From Candidatus Woesearchaeota archaeon (GTDB lineage: Archaea > Nanobdellota > Nanobdellia > Woesearchaeales > WJKL01): DNA of 10,336 nucleotides. The notes under the pieces are model-generated. The model did not search any database and was not told where the DNA came from. It saw only the letters and a list, made by a program, of their open reading frames with translations. Where the stretch lies: positions 1 to 10,336 of the forward strand of contig JAHWIT010000077.1 in NCBI GenBank assembly GCA_019322455.1, written 5' to 3'. The position numbers and the translations under genes were made by a program. Shown piece by piece: positions 1 to 5,584 of the stretch (positions are counted from its first letter, which is position 1; each line of letters starts with the position of its first letter).

Positions 1-249
1 ATCGTCTAGTTTTCTATATACATCACCCTCATAAATATCTTTATATTTGAAAACAGTAAAGAATATTCCAGCATTAAAAACAATATCTCCTAGTTCTTCT
101 ATTGGGATTGCCCTGGATTCATTTGGTATAATTCCTTTTTCTCTAAATCTATATCCACAGAAGTATATTAGATGATCTGGGCAATATCTTTTTAATTCTG
201 TAGATACCATTTGTAAGAATTCAATTGGTGTAACTAGTTCTTTTGTCAT
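1..249 (-). CDS. Hypothetical protein, 3' end cut by the window edge
   Basis: An open frame on the - strand starts with ATG at 249-247 and stays open for 83 codons to the left edge, so the C-terminus is missing. The protein begins MTKELVTPIEFLQMV and contains RYCPDHLIYFCGYRFR around residues 21-36, with Cys23, His26 and Cys31 close together, followed by an acidic stretch IPIEELGDIVF and an aromatic FFTVFKYKDIY segment. I see no signal peptide or membrane segment, and I do not recognise the family. The frame is supported by the absence of stops over 249 bases in AT-rich DNA, the mixed amino-acid composition of a globular protein, and a TATA-like element about 25 bases upstream of the ATG that would give a leaderless mRNA. 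It is divergent from the ribosomal operon and need not be functionally linked to it. Confidence 0.7.
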   Translation of the reverse strand, partial: MTKELVTPIEFLQMVSTELKRYCPDHLIYFCGYRFREKGIIPNESRAIPIEELGDIVFNAGIFFTVFKYKDIYEGDVYRKLDD

Positions 250-267
250 AATATAGGAAAAATTGTG

Positions 268-280
268 GTTATATTTAACT
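268..280 (-). promoter_or_regulatory. TATA-like box for the divergent gene (leaderless)
   Basis: Read on the - strand this stretch is AGTTAAATATAAC, a good match to an archaeal TATA box. Its centre (about 274) lies some 25 bases upstream of the ATG at 249. In archaea transcription usually starts 25-27 bases from the TATA centre, so the predicted start coincides with the start codon. No Shine-Dalgarno motif is needed in that arrangement and none is seen. The transcription start is inferred from spacing only. Confidence 0.5.
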
Positions 281-311
281 TTGTAGCTGTTTTAACCCTT
301 TTAAATAGTAA

Positions 312-323
312 CCTTTATAAAGG
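312..323 (+). promoter_or_regulatory. Distal palindromic TATA element
   Basis: CCTTTATAAAGG is a perfect 12-base palindrome containing TTTATAAA, a plausible archaeal TATA box. Used on the + strand it would start transcription near 343-345, giving the uL3 operon a leader of about 160 bases. Because it is symmetric it could also direct - strand transcription starting near 292, about 43 bases ahead of the divergent gene. Which use is real cannot be decided from sequence. Confidence 0.4.
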
Positions 324-340
324 CCTAGTTTTTCCTAGTT
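324..340. repeat. Short direct repeat beside the distal TATA element
   Basis: The heptamer CCTAGTT occurs at 324-330 and again at 334-340, so the copies are exactly 10 bases apart, about one helical turn. The pair directly abuts the palindromic TATA element and lies between it and its predicted + strand start. This is a suitable place for a regulator site, but the motif is short and matches no site I know. Confidence 0.35.
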
Positions 341-350
341 ATTCTCGACA

Positions 351-383
351 GTGTTTAAATTTCCTTATAACATGTTTAAACAC
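351..383 (+). other. Inverted repeat 1 in the operon leader region
   Basis: GTGTTTAAA (351-359) is perfectly complementary to TTTAAACAC (375-383), separated by a 15-base loop. The second arm also forms part of the 10-base palindrome TGTTTAAACA (373-382). In RNA it would form a weak AU-rich stem; in DNA it could be a protein site. TTTAAA is self-complementary, so part of this match is expected by chance in AT-rich DNA. Confidence 0.35.
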
Positions 384-401
384 ATTAGTAAACAAACAAG
401 C

Positions 402-422
402 CTGAAAAAAAAGCTTTTTCAG
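402..422 (+). other. Inverted repeat 2 in the operon leader region
   Basis: CTGAAAAA (402-409) pairs with TTTTTCAG (415-422) around a five-base loop, AAAGC. It is an 8-bp stem-loop with two G-C pairs near its base. No U-tract follows it on the + strand, so it does not look like a terminator in the operon direction. On the - strand the eight A residues at 405-412 would be a U-run, but no - strand gene is seen upstream of it. Confidence 0.4.
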
Positions 423-423
423 T

Positions 424-443
424 ACAGTTTGGGAATTAACTGT
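424..443 (+). other. Inverted repeat 3 in the operon leader region
   Basis: ACAGTT (424-429) pairs with AACTGT (438-443) around an eight-base loop (430-437, TGGGAATT). It begins one base after inverted repeat 2 ends, so the two stems would stack in a leader RNA. The stem is only six base pairs and could occur by chance. Confidence 0.3.
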
Positions 444-468
444 TTCTAAAAAGGGCTTTAGTAAAAGG

Positions 469-481
469 CTTATTTAAAATC
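469..481 (+). promoter_or_regulatory. Proximal TATA-like box of the uL3 operon
   Basis: GCTTATTTAAAATC begins with TTATTTAAAA (470-479), a good archaeal TATA-like element preceded by a purine-rich stretch that could serve as a BRE. From a centre near 475, transcription would start around 500-502, only about six to eight bases before the uL3 ATG. This would give a nearly leaderless mRNA, in agreement with the poor Shine-Dalgarno match ahead of uL3. It is an alternative or addition to the distal element at 312-323. Confidence 0.5.
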
Positions 482-483
482 TA

Positions 484-498
484 TCTCTTAGCAAGAGA
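484..498 (+). other. Inverted repeat 4 just upstream of the uL3 start
   Basis: TCTCTT (484-489) pairs perfectly with AAGAGA (493-498) around the three-base loop AGC. It ends nine bases before the uL3 ATG. In a long-leader transcript this stem could limit access of the ribosome to the start. With the proximal promoter it would lie across or before the transcription start and would not be in the RNA. Confidence 0.35.
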
Positions 499-507
499 GT
501 TGAAGCT

Positions 508-1473
508 ATGCCGACAATAAAAAAACCAAGAAGTGGAAGTATGCAGTATTGGCCAAGAAAGAGGGCCAAAAGAGAAATAGCTAGAGTTAGGTCTTTTGCT
601 TCTGGAGCAGAACCTGAATTACTGGGATTTGCTGGCTATAAAGCTGGAATGACTCATGTGATGATGAATGACAATAAAGCAACGTCAAAAACAAAGGGGC
701 AAGAGATTTTTTGCCCGGTGACGATTATTGAGTGTCCTGCTTTGATTGCTGCTTCTATTATTTTTTACAAAAAAACAACAAATGGCTTAAAAGCTGCTTC
801 TGCTGTTATGGCTTCTAATTTAAATAAAGAACTGAAAAGAAGAATAAGCATACCAAAATCTATTAAGAAGAAGATTGAGGATTTCAAAGCAGAAGAATAT
901 GATGATATAAGGATGTTAGTTTATACTCAACCAAAATTAACAACAATAGGAAAGAAAAAACCTGAATTATTTGAAATACAATTAAATGGAAAAATAGAAG
1001 AGAAATTAGCCTGGGCAAAGGATCATTTAGGAAAAGAGATTCAAGTTACAGATGTTCTTAAAGAAGGCCAACATTTTGATATTCATGCAATAACAAAAGG
1101 AAAAGGATATCAAGGACCAATGAAAAGATTTGGGATTTCAAGAACATCACATAAATCAGAAAAAGGCGTAAGAACTCCTGCTAATATAGGTCCATGGACT
1201 GGCGCTAAACAATGGACTGTTGCTAAGGCTGGGCAGACAGGATATCATCAGAGAATAGAACTAAGTAAATGGTTAATTAAAGTAGGTACAAAACCAGAAG
1301 AAATCAATAATAAAAGTGGATTTAAGAGATATGGAATAGTAAAAAATCCATTTATTCTTGTAAAAGGTTCAGTTGCTGGTCCTGTAAAAAGATTGATTAT
1401 ATTAACAAATCCTTTAAGGCCTAATAAAAAGATTCCAAAAGAAGCACCTTCAATAACATACATAAGCAAATGA
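508..1473 (+). CDS. rpl3: Large-subunit ribosomal protein uL3 (L3)
   Basis: uL3 is one of the first large-subunit proteins to bind 23S rRNA and sends a long loop toward the peptidyl-transferase centre. The 321 residues are close to the usual archaeal length of about 330-350. The N-terminal basic arm (residues 1-25, PRKRAKRE) leads into the archaeal/eukaryotic signature FAGYKAGMTH (41-50). The central extension near the active site is clear: GKGYQGPMKRFGISR (about 198-212) and the tryptophan finger with GPWTGAKQWTVAKAGQTGYH (228-247). His247 sits in the GYHxR context where the eukaryotic protein carries a methylated histidine. The ATG at 508 fits the family N-terminus; there is only a weak GAGAG upstream. 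It is the first gene of the operon and overlaps uL4 by four bases. Confidence 0.97.
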   Translation: MPTIKKPRSGSMQYWPRKRAKREIARVRSFASGAEPELLGFAGYKAGMTHVMMNDNKATSKTKGQEIFCPVTIIECPALIAASIIFYKKTTNGLKAASAVMASNLNKELKRRISIPKSIKKKIEDFKAEEYDDIRMLVYTQPKLTTIGKKKPELFEIQLNGKIEEKLAWAKDHLGKEIQVTDVLKEGQHFDIHAITKGKGYQGPMKRFGISRTSHKSEKGVRTPANIGPWTGAKQWTVAKAGQTGYHQRIELSKWLIKVGTKPEEINNKSGFKRYGIVKNPFILVKGSVAGPVKRLIILTNPLRPNKKIPKEAPSITYISK

Positions 1474-2276
1474 AACTCAAAATTTTAACAAAAGAAGGAA
1501 ATGAAAAAGGAAGTCAAGATTTACCTAATCAATTTAATGAGCCTGTTAGAGTTGATCTAATAAAAAGAGCTGTTTTAAGTTTACAGTCAATAAAAAGACA
1601 AAGATATGGAGCTGATCCAGAAGCTGGAATAAGGGCCTCTGTTATACTTTCAAAAAGAAGAAGAAAGTATAGAGGAATGTATGGTCATGGTATTTCAAGA
1701 ACTCCTAGAAAGATTTTGAGCAGAAGCGGAACACAATTTAACTGGCAAGGAGCTTTTGCACCAAATACAGTTGGTGGAAGAAGAGCACATCCTCCAAAAG
1801 CAGAAAAAGAATGGGAGAAAAAAATCAATAAAAAAGAAAGAAGAAAAGCAATTAGATCTGCACTTGCAGCTACTATAAATAAGAATTTAGTTATTGAAAG
1901 AGGACACCTTATTCCTGATAATTATCCTTTTGTATTGGAATCAGATATTGAATCACTGGACAAGACAAAGCAAGTTTTAGATTTATTAAAGAAATTTGGC
2001 TTTGAAAAGGAATTAGAAAGAGTCGGTGAAAAAACAATTAGGGCTGGAAGAGGAAAGTTAAGAGGAAGAAAATACAGAAAGAAAAAAGGACTATTAATAG
2101 TTATATCAAAGGAATGCAAATTTGGAAAAGCAGTTAGAAATATTCCAGGAGTAGAAGCAATTAATGTAAATGCCATTAATACAGAATTATTAGCTCCGGG
2201 AACAATCCCTGGAAGAATGACTCTGTTTACACAAGCAGCATTAGAAAGATTAGAAAAGGAAAAATTATTCATGTGA
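1470..2276 (+). CDS. rpl4: Large-subunit ribosomal protein uL4 (L4/L1e)
   Basis: uL4 binds domain I of 23S rRNA and its long loop lines the narrow part of the exit tunnel together with uL22. The protein has 268 residues, near the archaeal norm of about 255. The tunnel loop spans roughly residues 43-106, rich in Arg, with RYGADPEAGIRASVILSKRR, RKYRGMYGHGISRTPRK and GGRRAHPPK. The C-terminal half has RAGRGKLRGRKYRKKKG (191-207), also characteristic of archaeal/eukaryotic L4. The ATG lies in an ATGA overlap with the uL3 stop, indicating translational coupling. In some bacteria L4 represses its own operon; whether this archaeal protein does so is unknown. Confidence 0.97.
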   Translation: MKLKILTKEGNEKGSQDLPNQFNEPVRVDLIKRAVLSLQSIKRQRYGADPEAGIRASVILSKRRRKYRGMYGHGISRTPRKILSRSGTQFNWQGAFAPNTVGGRRAHPPKAEKEWEKKINKKERRKAIRSALAATINKNLVIERGHLIPDNYPFVLESDIESLDKTKQVLDLLKKFGFEKELERVGEKTIRAGRGKLRGRKYRKKKGLLIVISKECKFGKAVRNIPGVEAINVNAINTELLAPGTIPGRMTLFTQAALERLEKEKLFM

Positions 2277-2281
2277 TTAAA

Positions 2282-2542
2282 ATGGATCCATATAATATTG
2301 TTAAATGTCCGTTGTCAACTGAAAAATCAATTAGATTAATGGAATCAGAAAATAAATTAATTTTTGTAGTTAATAAAAAAGCAAAAAAAACTGAGATAAA
2401 AAAAGCAATTGAAACTATATTCAAGGTTAAGGTAATAAAAGTGAACACTTTTGTTTCATCAAAAGGAGAAAAGAGGGCATATGTGAAATTTTCAGCAGAT
2501 ACACCTGCTATTGATGTAGCAACCCAGATGGGACTGATGTAA
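2282..2542 (+). CDS. rpl23: Large-subunit ribosomal protein uL23 (L23)
   Basis: uL23 sits at the exit-tunnel rim and is the docking point for signal recognition particle and nascent-chain factors. The sequence MDPYNIVKCPLSTEKSIRLM, the basic stretch NKKAKKTEIKKAIETIFKVK and the C-terminal GEKRAYVKF are typical. I chose ATG 2282 (86 residues), because archaeal L23 usually opens with a residue or two before the Y-x-x-I/V-x-x-P-x-x-T-E-K motif and because most genes here start at an ATG just after the upstream stop. An in-frame GTG at 2273, overlapping the uL4 TGA as GTGA, would add MIK and give 89 residues; it cannot be excluded. No clear Shine-Dalgarno motif is present, so re-initiation after uL4 is likely. 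Confidence 0.94.
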   Translation: MDPYNIVKCPLSTEKSIRLMESENKLIFVVNKKAKKTEIKKAIETIFKVKVIKVNTFVSSKGEKRAYVKFSADTPAIDVATQMGLM

Positions 2543-3256
2543 ATGGGAAAAAACTTAATTCAACAAAAACGAGGAAAAGGAAGCCCTACTTATAGGTCTC
2601 CTTCATTTAGATATAAAGGCGGAGCAAAGCATAACAAGCTTTCAGATGTAACAATTAATGGAAAAATTATTGATTTAATAGACTGTCCAGGACATACAGC
2701 TCCTTTGGCTCAAATCAAGTATGAGAATGGAGAAGAGATTTTAATGATTGCTCCAGAAGGAGTTAGAGTGGGAGAGGCAGTACAGGCAGGAATAAAAGCC
2801 ACTGTCAAAAATGGAAATATTGTTCCTTTAAAAAATATTCCAGAAGGAACTTCAATTTATAATATTGAAAGTAAGCCAGGAGATGGAGGCAAGTTTGTTA
2901 GAACATCAGGAGGCTTTGCAAGAATAGTAAGCAAGGTTAGAGATGGTGTTATTGTAAGGCTTCCATCCAATAAACAAAAAACCTTTCAATCAGAGTGCAG
3001 GGCATGTATTGGTGCTGTTGCTGGAAGCGGAAGGACTGAGAAGCCTTTTATTAAAGCAGGAAATAGATATTATGCTATGAAGGCTAAAAATAAATTATAT
3101 CCATCTGTTTCTGGAACTTCAATGAATTCTCTTTCACATCCATTTGGAGGTTCAAGTTCAGCTACAAAAGGAAGACCTACACAATCTTCAAGAAATGCAC
3201 CGCCTGGAAGAAAGGTTGGTAAGATTGCTCCAAAAAGAACAGGTATGAGAAGATAA
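2543..3256 (+). CDS. rpl2: Large-subunit ribosomal protein uL2 (L2/L8e)
   Basis: uL2 contacts 23S rRNA near the peptidyl-transferase centre and helps join the subunits. The 237 residues match archaeal L2 in length. The N-terminal RGKGSPTYRSPSFRYKG (10-26) and the C-terminal RNAPPGRKVGKIAPKRTG (217-234) are highly characteristic, with an OB-like fold about 35-100 and an SH3-like barrel about 100-180 in between. The conserved histidine corresponding to E. coli His229 is kept as His199. Its surroundings are unusual: the usual VRGxAMNxxDHPFGGG is here VSGTSMNSLSHPFGGSS, so the aspartate before the histidine is serine and the basic/histidine run after the glycines is replaced by SSSAT. The ATG follows the uL23 TAA with no gap. 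Confidence 0.96.
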   Translation: MGKNLIQQKRGKGSPTYRSPSFRYKGGAKHNKLSDVTINGKIIDLIDCPGHTAPLAQIKYENGEEILMIAPEGVRVGEAVQAGIKATVKNGNIVPLKNIPEGTSIYNIESKPGDGGKFVRTSGGFARIVSKVRDGVIVRLPSNKQKTFQSECRACIGAVAGSGRTEKPFIKAGNRYYAMKAKNKLYPSVSGTSMNSLSHPFGGSSSATKGRPTQSSRNAPPGRKVGKIAPKRTGMRR

Positions 3257-3259
3257 AAA

Positions 3260-3643
3260 ATGGTAAAAAAAGAATTTAGGTATAAAGGAAAAACATTGGA
3301 AGAATTAAAAAATATGAGTCTAAATGAATTTGCTGAATTAGTTCCAGCAAGACAAAGAAGAAGTTTAAAACGAGGATTAACTGACAAACAAAAGATATTA
3401 TTAAATAAATTAAGAAAAGGGGGAAAGAATTTGAAAACTCATTGCAGAAATATGATAATTTTACCAGAAATGGTTGGTCAAAACATTCATGTTTATGATG
3501 GAAAATCATTCATATCTGTCAGGATTGTAGATGATATGATTGGTCATGTCCTAGGAGAATTTACATATAATAGAAAGAAAGTATCACACTCTGCTCCTGG
3601 AATTGGAGCTACTAGATCAAGTGCAAGCCTATCAGTCAAATAA
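3260..3643 (+). CDS. rps19: Small-subunit ribosomal protein uS19 (S19/S15e)
   Basis: uS19 lies in the 30S head and contacts the A-site finger side and helix 42 of 16S rRNA. The 127 residues carry the archaeal/eukaryotic N-terminal extension (FRYKGKTLEELKNMSLNEF, PARQRRSLKRGL), then the conserved core HCRNMIILPEMVG (61-73), VYDGKSF, MIGHVLGEF (93-101) and the C-terminal HSAPGIGATRSS (110-121). The usual TRK after GEF is read here as NRK, a small substitution. Three bases separate it from uL2, and it precedes uL22 by two bases. The start is fixed by the spacing after the uL2 stop. Confidence 0.96.
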   Translation: MVKKEFRYKGKTLEELKNMSLNEFAELVPARQRRSLKRGLTDKQKILLNKLRKGGKNLKTHCRNMIILPEMVGQNIHVYDGKSFISVRIVDDMIGHVLGEFTYNRKKVSHSAPGIGATRSSASLSVK

Positions 3644-3645
3644 AA

Positions 3646-4197
3646 ATGCCAAGACATAATTACACAATAAAACCTGCAGAAGAAGAGGATATTGCTAAAG
3701 CTGTAGGTGTAGCATTGCCTATTTCAACAAAACAGAGTATTGAGATTTGTGCTTTAATTAGACGAAGGTCTCTTGCTAAAGCAAAGAAAAGATTAATTGA
3801 TGCTATAAACAAAAAATCTGCTATTCCATTTAAAAGATTTAATGATAATATTGCTCATAAGAAAGGAAATATAGCTGCTGGCAAATATCCAGAAAAGGCA
3901 TGCACTCATATATTAAAATTACTAGAAGCAGTTGAAGCAAATGCTCAGTTTAAAGGACTTAATACATCAAATTTGTTAATAACTCATATATGTGCTCATA
4001 AAGCTGGGGGCCAGTGGCATTATGGAAGACAAAGAAGAAGAAAGATGAAAAGGACAACTGTAGAGGTTGTTGTTAAAGAAGCTGCAGAGAAAGAAAAGAA
4101 GAAAGAAGTTTCAAAACCTAAAGCTGAAGAGAAGGCTGTAAAAAAAGAAATAAAAAAACCTGAAGTTAAAAAGGAAGAAAAGGTAAAAACAAAATGA
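3646..4197 (+). CDS. rpl22: Large-subunit ribosomal protein uL22 (L22/L17e) with charged tail
   Basis: uL22 binds all domains of 23S rRNA and its beta-hairpin lines the exit tunnel opposite uL4. The protein has 183 residues against about 155 in most archaea. The conserved core covers residues 1-144: ALIRRRSLAKAKKRL (36-50), PFKRFNDN followed by the His/Lys-rich KYPEKAC, and the hairpin end GRQRRRKMKRTTVEVVV (127-143). Residues 145-183 form an extra tail made almost entirely of Lys, Glu, Ala, Val and Pro, probably disordered and surface exposed. Similar tails occur on uS3, uL29, uS17 and eL32 in this operon. It overlaps uS3 by four bases (ATGA). Confidence 0.95.
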   Translation: MPRHNYTIKPAEEEDIAKAVGVALPISTKQSIEICALIRRRSLAKAKKRLIDAINKKSAIPFKRFNDNIAHKKGNIAAGKYPEKACTHILKLLEAVEANAQFKGLNTSNLLITHICAHKAGGQWHYGRQRRRKMKRTTVEVVVKEAAEKEKKKEVSKPKAEEKAVKKEIKKPEVKKEEKVKTK

Positions 4198-4994
4198 TTG
4201 AAAGAGAATTTGTTAAACAAAAAAAGAAAGAGTATCAAATTGAAGAATTTGTTGGAGCAAATCTAAGCAATGTCGGGCATTCACAAACAAAGATGCAGAG
4301 AACTCCTCTTGGTGAAAAGATAATAGTTAGTGCTTCCAGGCCAGGCCTTGTTGTTGGCAGAGAGGGCCAGAATATTAAGAAGCTAACCTCTGCTCTTAAG
4401 AAAAAATTTAAGCTTGAAAATCCTCAAATAGAGATTAATGAGGTTGATAATATTAATCTTGATGCTCAAATTGTTGCTGAAAAGATTGCTTCATCGCTTG
4501 AAAGATTTGGAATAACAAAATTCAAAGGTGTTGGTCATAAAGTAATGCAAGAGGTTATGGGTGCTGGAGCTAGAGGAATTGAAATTATTATTTCAGGCAA
4601 AGTTCCTAGCAGCAGAGCAAAGAGCTGGCGTTTTTATCAAGGTTATTTAAAAAAATGTGGAGATATAGCTATTGAAGGAGTAAGAAAGGCATATAAAATA
4701 GCACAATTAAAATCAGGAATAGTTGGAATACAGGTTAGGATAATGCCTCCTGAAACAAAACTTCCAGATGAAATAAAACTTATAAAAGAGGAAGAAAAAA
4801 AGGAAAGTGAGGAGAAGAAAGAGGAGGTAAAGGAAGAAGAAGTAAAGGAGAAAACAGAGAAAGAAGAGAAGAAAGAAGAAGAAAAACCAGCTGAAAAAAA
4901 TGAAAAGGAATCTGAAGAGAAGGAAGAAATAAAAGAGAAAAAGGAGAAAGAAAAAACAACTGAAGATAAAGAAGAAAGTAAGGAAGAAAAATGA
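4194..4994 (+). CDS. rps3: Small-subunit ribosomal protein uS3 (S3) with long charged tail
   Basis: uS3 forms part of the mRNA entry tunnel on the 30S head. A type II KH domain is visible at about residues 17-95, with the RNA-binding loop VGREGQNIKKL (GxxG at 55-58). The C-terminal S3 domain follows, with GARGIEIIISGKVPSSRAKS (125-144) and GIVGIQVRIMPPETKLPDE to about 193. From about residue 199 to 266 the protein is a run of Glu and Lys with few other residues, making it longer than the usual 210-230. The tail is encoded by almost pure purine DNA, including 31 purines in a row at 4856-4886. It starts within the ATGA overlap with uL22 and ends in an ATGA overlap with uL29. Confidence 0.95.
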   Translation: MIEREFVKQKKKEYQIEEFVGANLSNVGHSQTKMQRTPLGEKIIVSASRPGLVVGREGQNIKKLTSALKKKFKLENPQIEINEVDNINLDAQIVAEKIASSLERFGITKFKGVGHKVMQEVMGAGARGIEIIISGKVPSSRAKSWRFYQGYLKKCGDIAIEGVRKAYKIAQLKSGIVGIQVRIMPPETKLPDEIKLIKEEEKKESEEKKEEVKEEEVKEKTEKEEKKEEEKPAEKNEKESEEKEEIKEKKEKEKTTEDKEESKEEK

Positions 4995-5257
4995 AAGTAA
5001 AAGAATTGAAAGGATTAAGTGAAGAAGAAAAGAAAAAAAGATTAGAAGAGTTAAGAAAAGAATTAATCAAACATCGCGCTCAAATTGCTACAGGCACTAT
5101 TCCAAAGAGCCCTGGGCAAGTTAAACAAACAAAAAAAACAATTGCCAAGATATTAACATTCCTAAAAGAAAAGGAAGCGGTAAAAAAAGAAAAACGATCT
5201 CAGAAATCTGAAACAGTTTCTGAGAAAAAACAACAAAAGGAGGAAATAAATGGCTGA
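4991..5257 (+). CDS. rpl29: Large-subunit ribosomal protein uL29 (L29/L35e)
   Basis: uL29 is a small helical protein at the exit-tunnel rim next to uL23. The two-helix core is residues 1-63: MKVKELKGLSEEEKKKRLEE, then KHRAQIATGTIPKSPGQVKQ and KKTIAKILTFLKEKE. The segment ATGTIPKSPGQ is a characteristic archaeal turn. The 88 residues exceed the common 65-70 because of a Lys/Glu/Ser/Gln tail (about 64-88). This tail also encodes the Shine-Dalgarno sequence of the next gene, and the two reading frames overlap by eight bases. It begins in the ATGA overlap at the uS3 stop. Confidence 0.94.
   Translation: MKVKELKGLSEEEKKKRLEELRKELIKHRAQIATGTIPKSPGQVKQTKKTIAKILTFLKEKEAVKKEKRSQKSETVSEKKQQKEEING
5237..5243 (+). 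promoter_or_regulatory. Strong Shine-Dalgarno site for aIF1
   Basis: AAGGAGG lies six bases before the ATG at 5250 and matches the archaeal anti-Shine-Dalgarno sequence over seven bases. It is the best-placed and longest such match in the window, and it sits inside the uL29 coding tail. It fixes the aIF1 start. Confidence 0.75.
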
Positions 5258-5558
5258 AATATGTCCGCACTGCGGGCTACCAAAAGAACTATGTGTTTGT
5301 GAAACAATAGCAAAAGAACAGCAAAAGATTATTGTGGGTATAGAGAAGAAAAAATTTGGCAAATTAAATACAATAATAAAAGGCCTTGATGAAAAAGAGA
5401 TAAACTTGAAAGATCTTGCAAAGAAGCTGAAATCCAAGTTTGCGTGCGGCGGCACAGTAAAGGATGGAAAGATAGAACTTCAAGGAAACCACAAACAAAA
5501 AATGAAGGAAACTTTAGTTCAATTGGGATTTGCTCCAGAAAGCATTGAAGTAAGATAA
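5250..5558 (+). CDS. Translation initiation factor aIF1 (SUI1 family)
   Basis: aIF1 is the archaeal relative of eIF1; it binds the small subunit near the P site and checks start-codon selection. The 102 residues begin with a small zinc-ribbon-like module, EICPHCGLPKELCVCE, with cysteines at 5, 8, 15 and 17, as is usual in archaeal SUI1 proteins. The SUI1 fold follows (about 25-102) with the core CGGTVKDGKIELQGNHKQKM (66-85) and a final strand ESIEVR. Placement between uL29 and the RNase P subunit is a conserved archaeal arrangement. The start is well supported by AAGGAGG six bases upstream and by an eight-base overlap with uL29. Confidence 0.95.
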   Translation: MAEICPHCGLPKELCVCETIAKEQQKIIVGIEKKKFGKLNTIIKGLDEKEINLKDLAKKLKSKFACGGTVKDGKIELQGNHKQKMKETLVQLGFAPESIEVR

Positions 5559-5584
5559 ACATAACAAAGATTGAGAAAAAGAAT

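Noticed and set aside
402..422. Possible transcription terminator or attenuator
   Set aside because: The stem-loop is real, but no U-tract follows on the + strand and no gene on either strand ends beside it.
250..507. A small RNA, tRNA or short protein gene in the divergent region
   Set aside because: I see no tRNA-like fold, no convincing short frame with a start signal, and only the promoter-like elements and inverted repeats listed.
1922..2272. - strand open frame opposite uL4
   Set aside because: No recognisable protein and full overlap with conserved uL4 sequence; a shadow of AT-rich coding DNA. The other - strand frames from 1248 to 10323 are dismissed for the same reason.
4780..5070. 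- strand open frame opposite the uS3 tail and uL29
   Set aside because: It encodes only Phe/Leu/Ser/Pro-rich low complexity, exactly what the complement of Lys/Glu codons gives. It lies fully across two well-supported genes.
5559..5584. Possible internal promoter in the gap before the RNase P gene
   Set aside because: The 26-base gap has no convincing TATA-like box at the right spacing; AT-rich words occur everywhere in this DNA.
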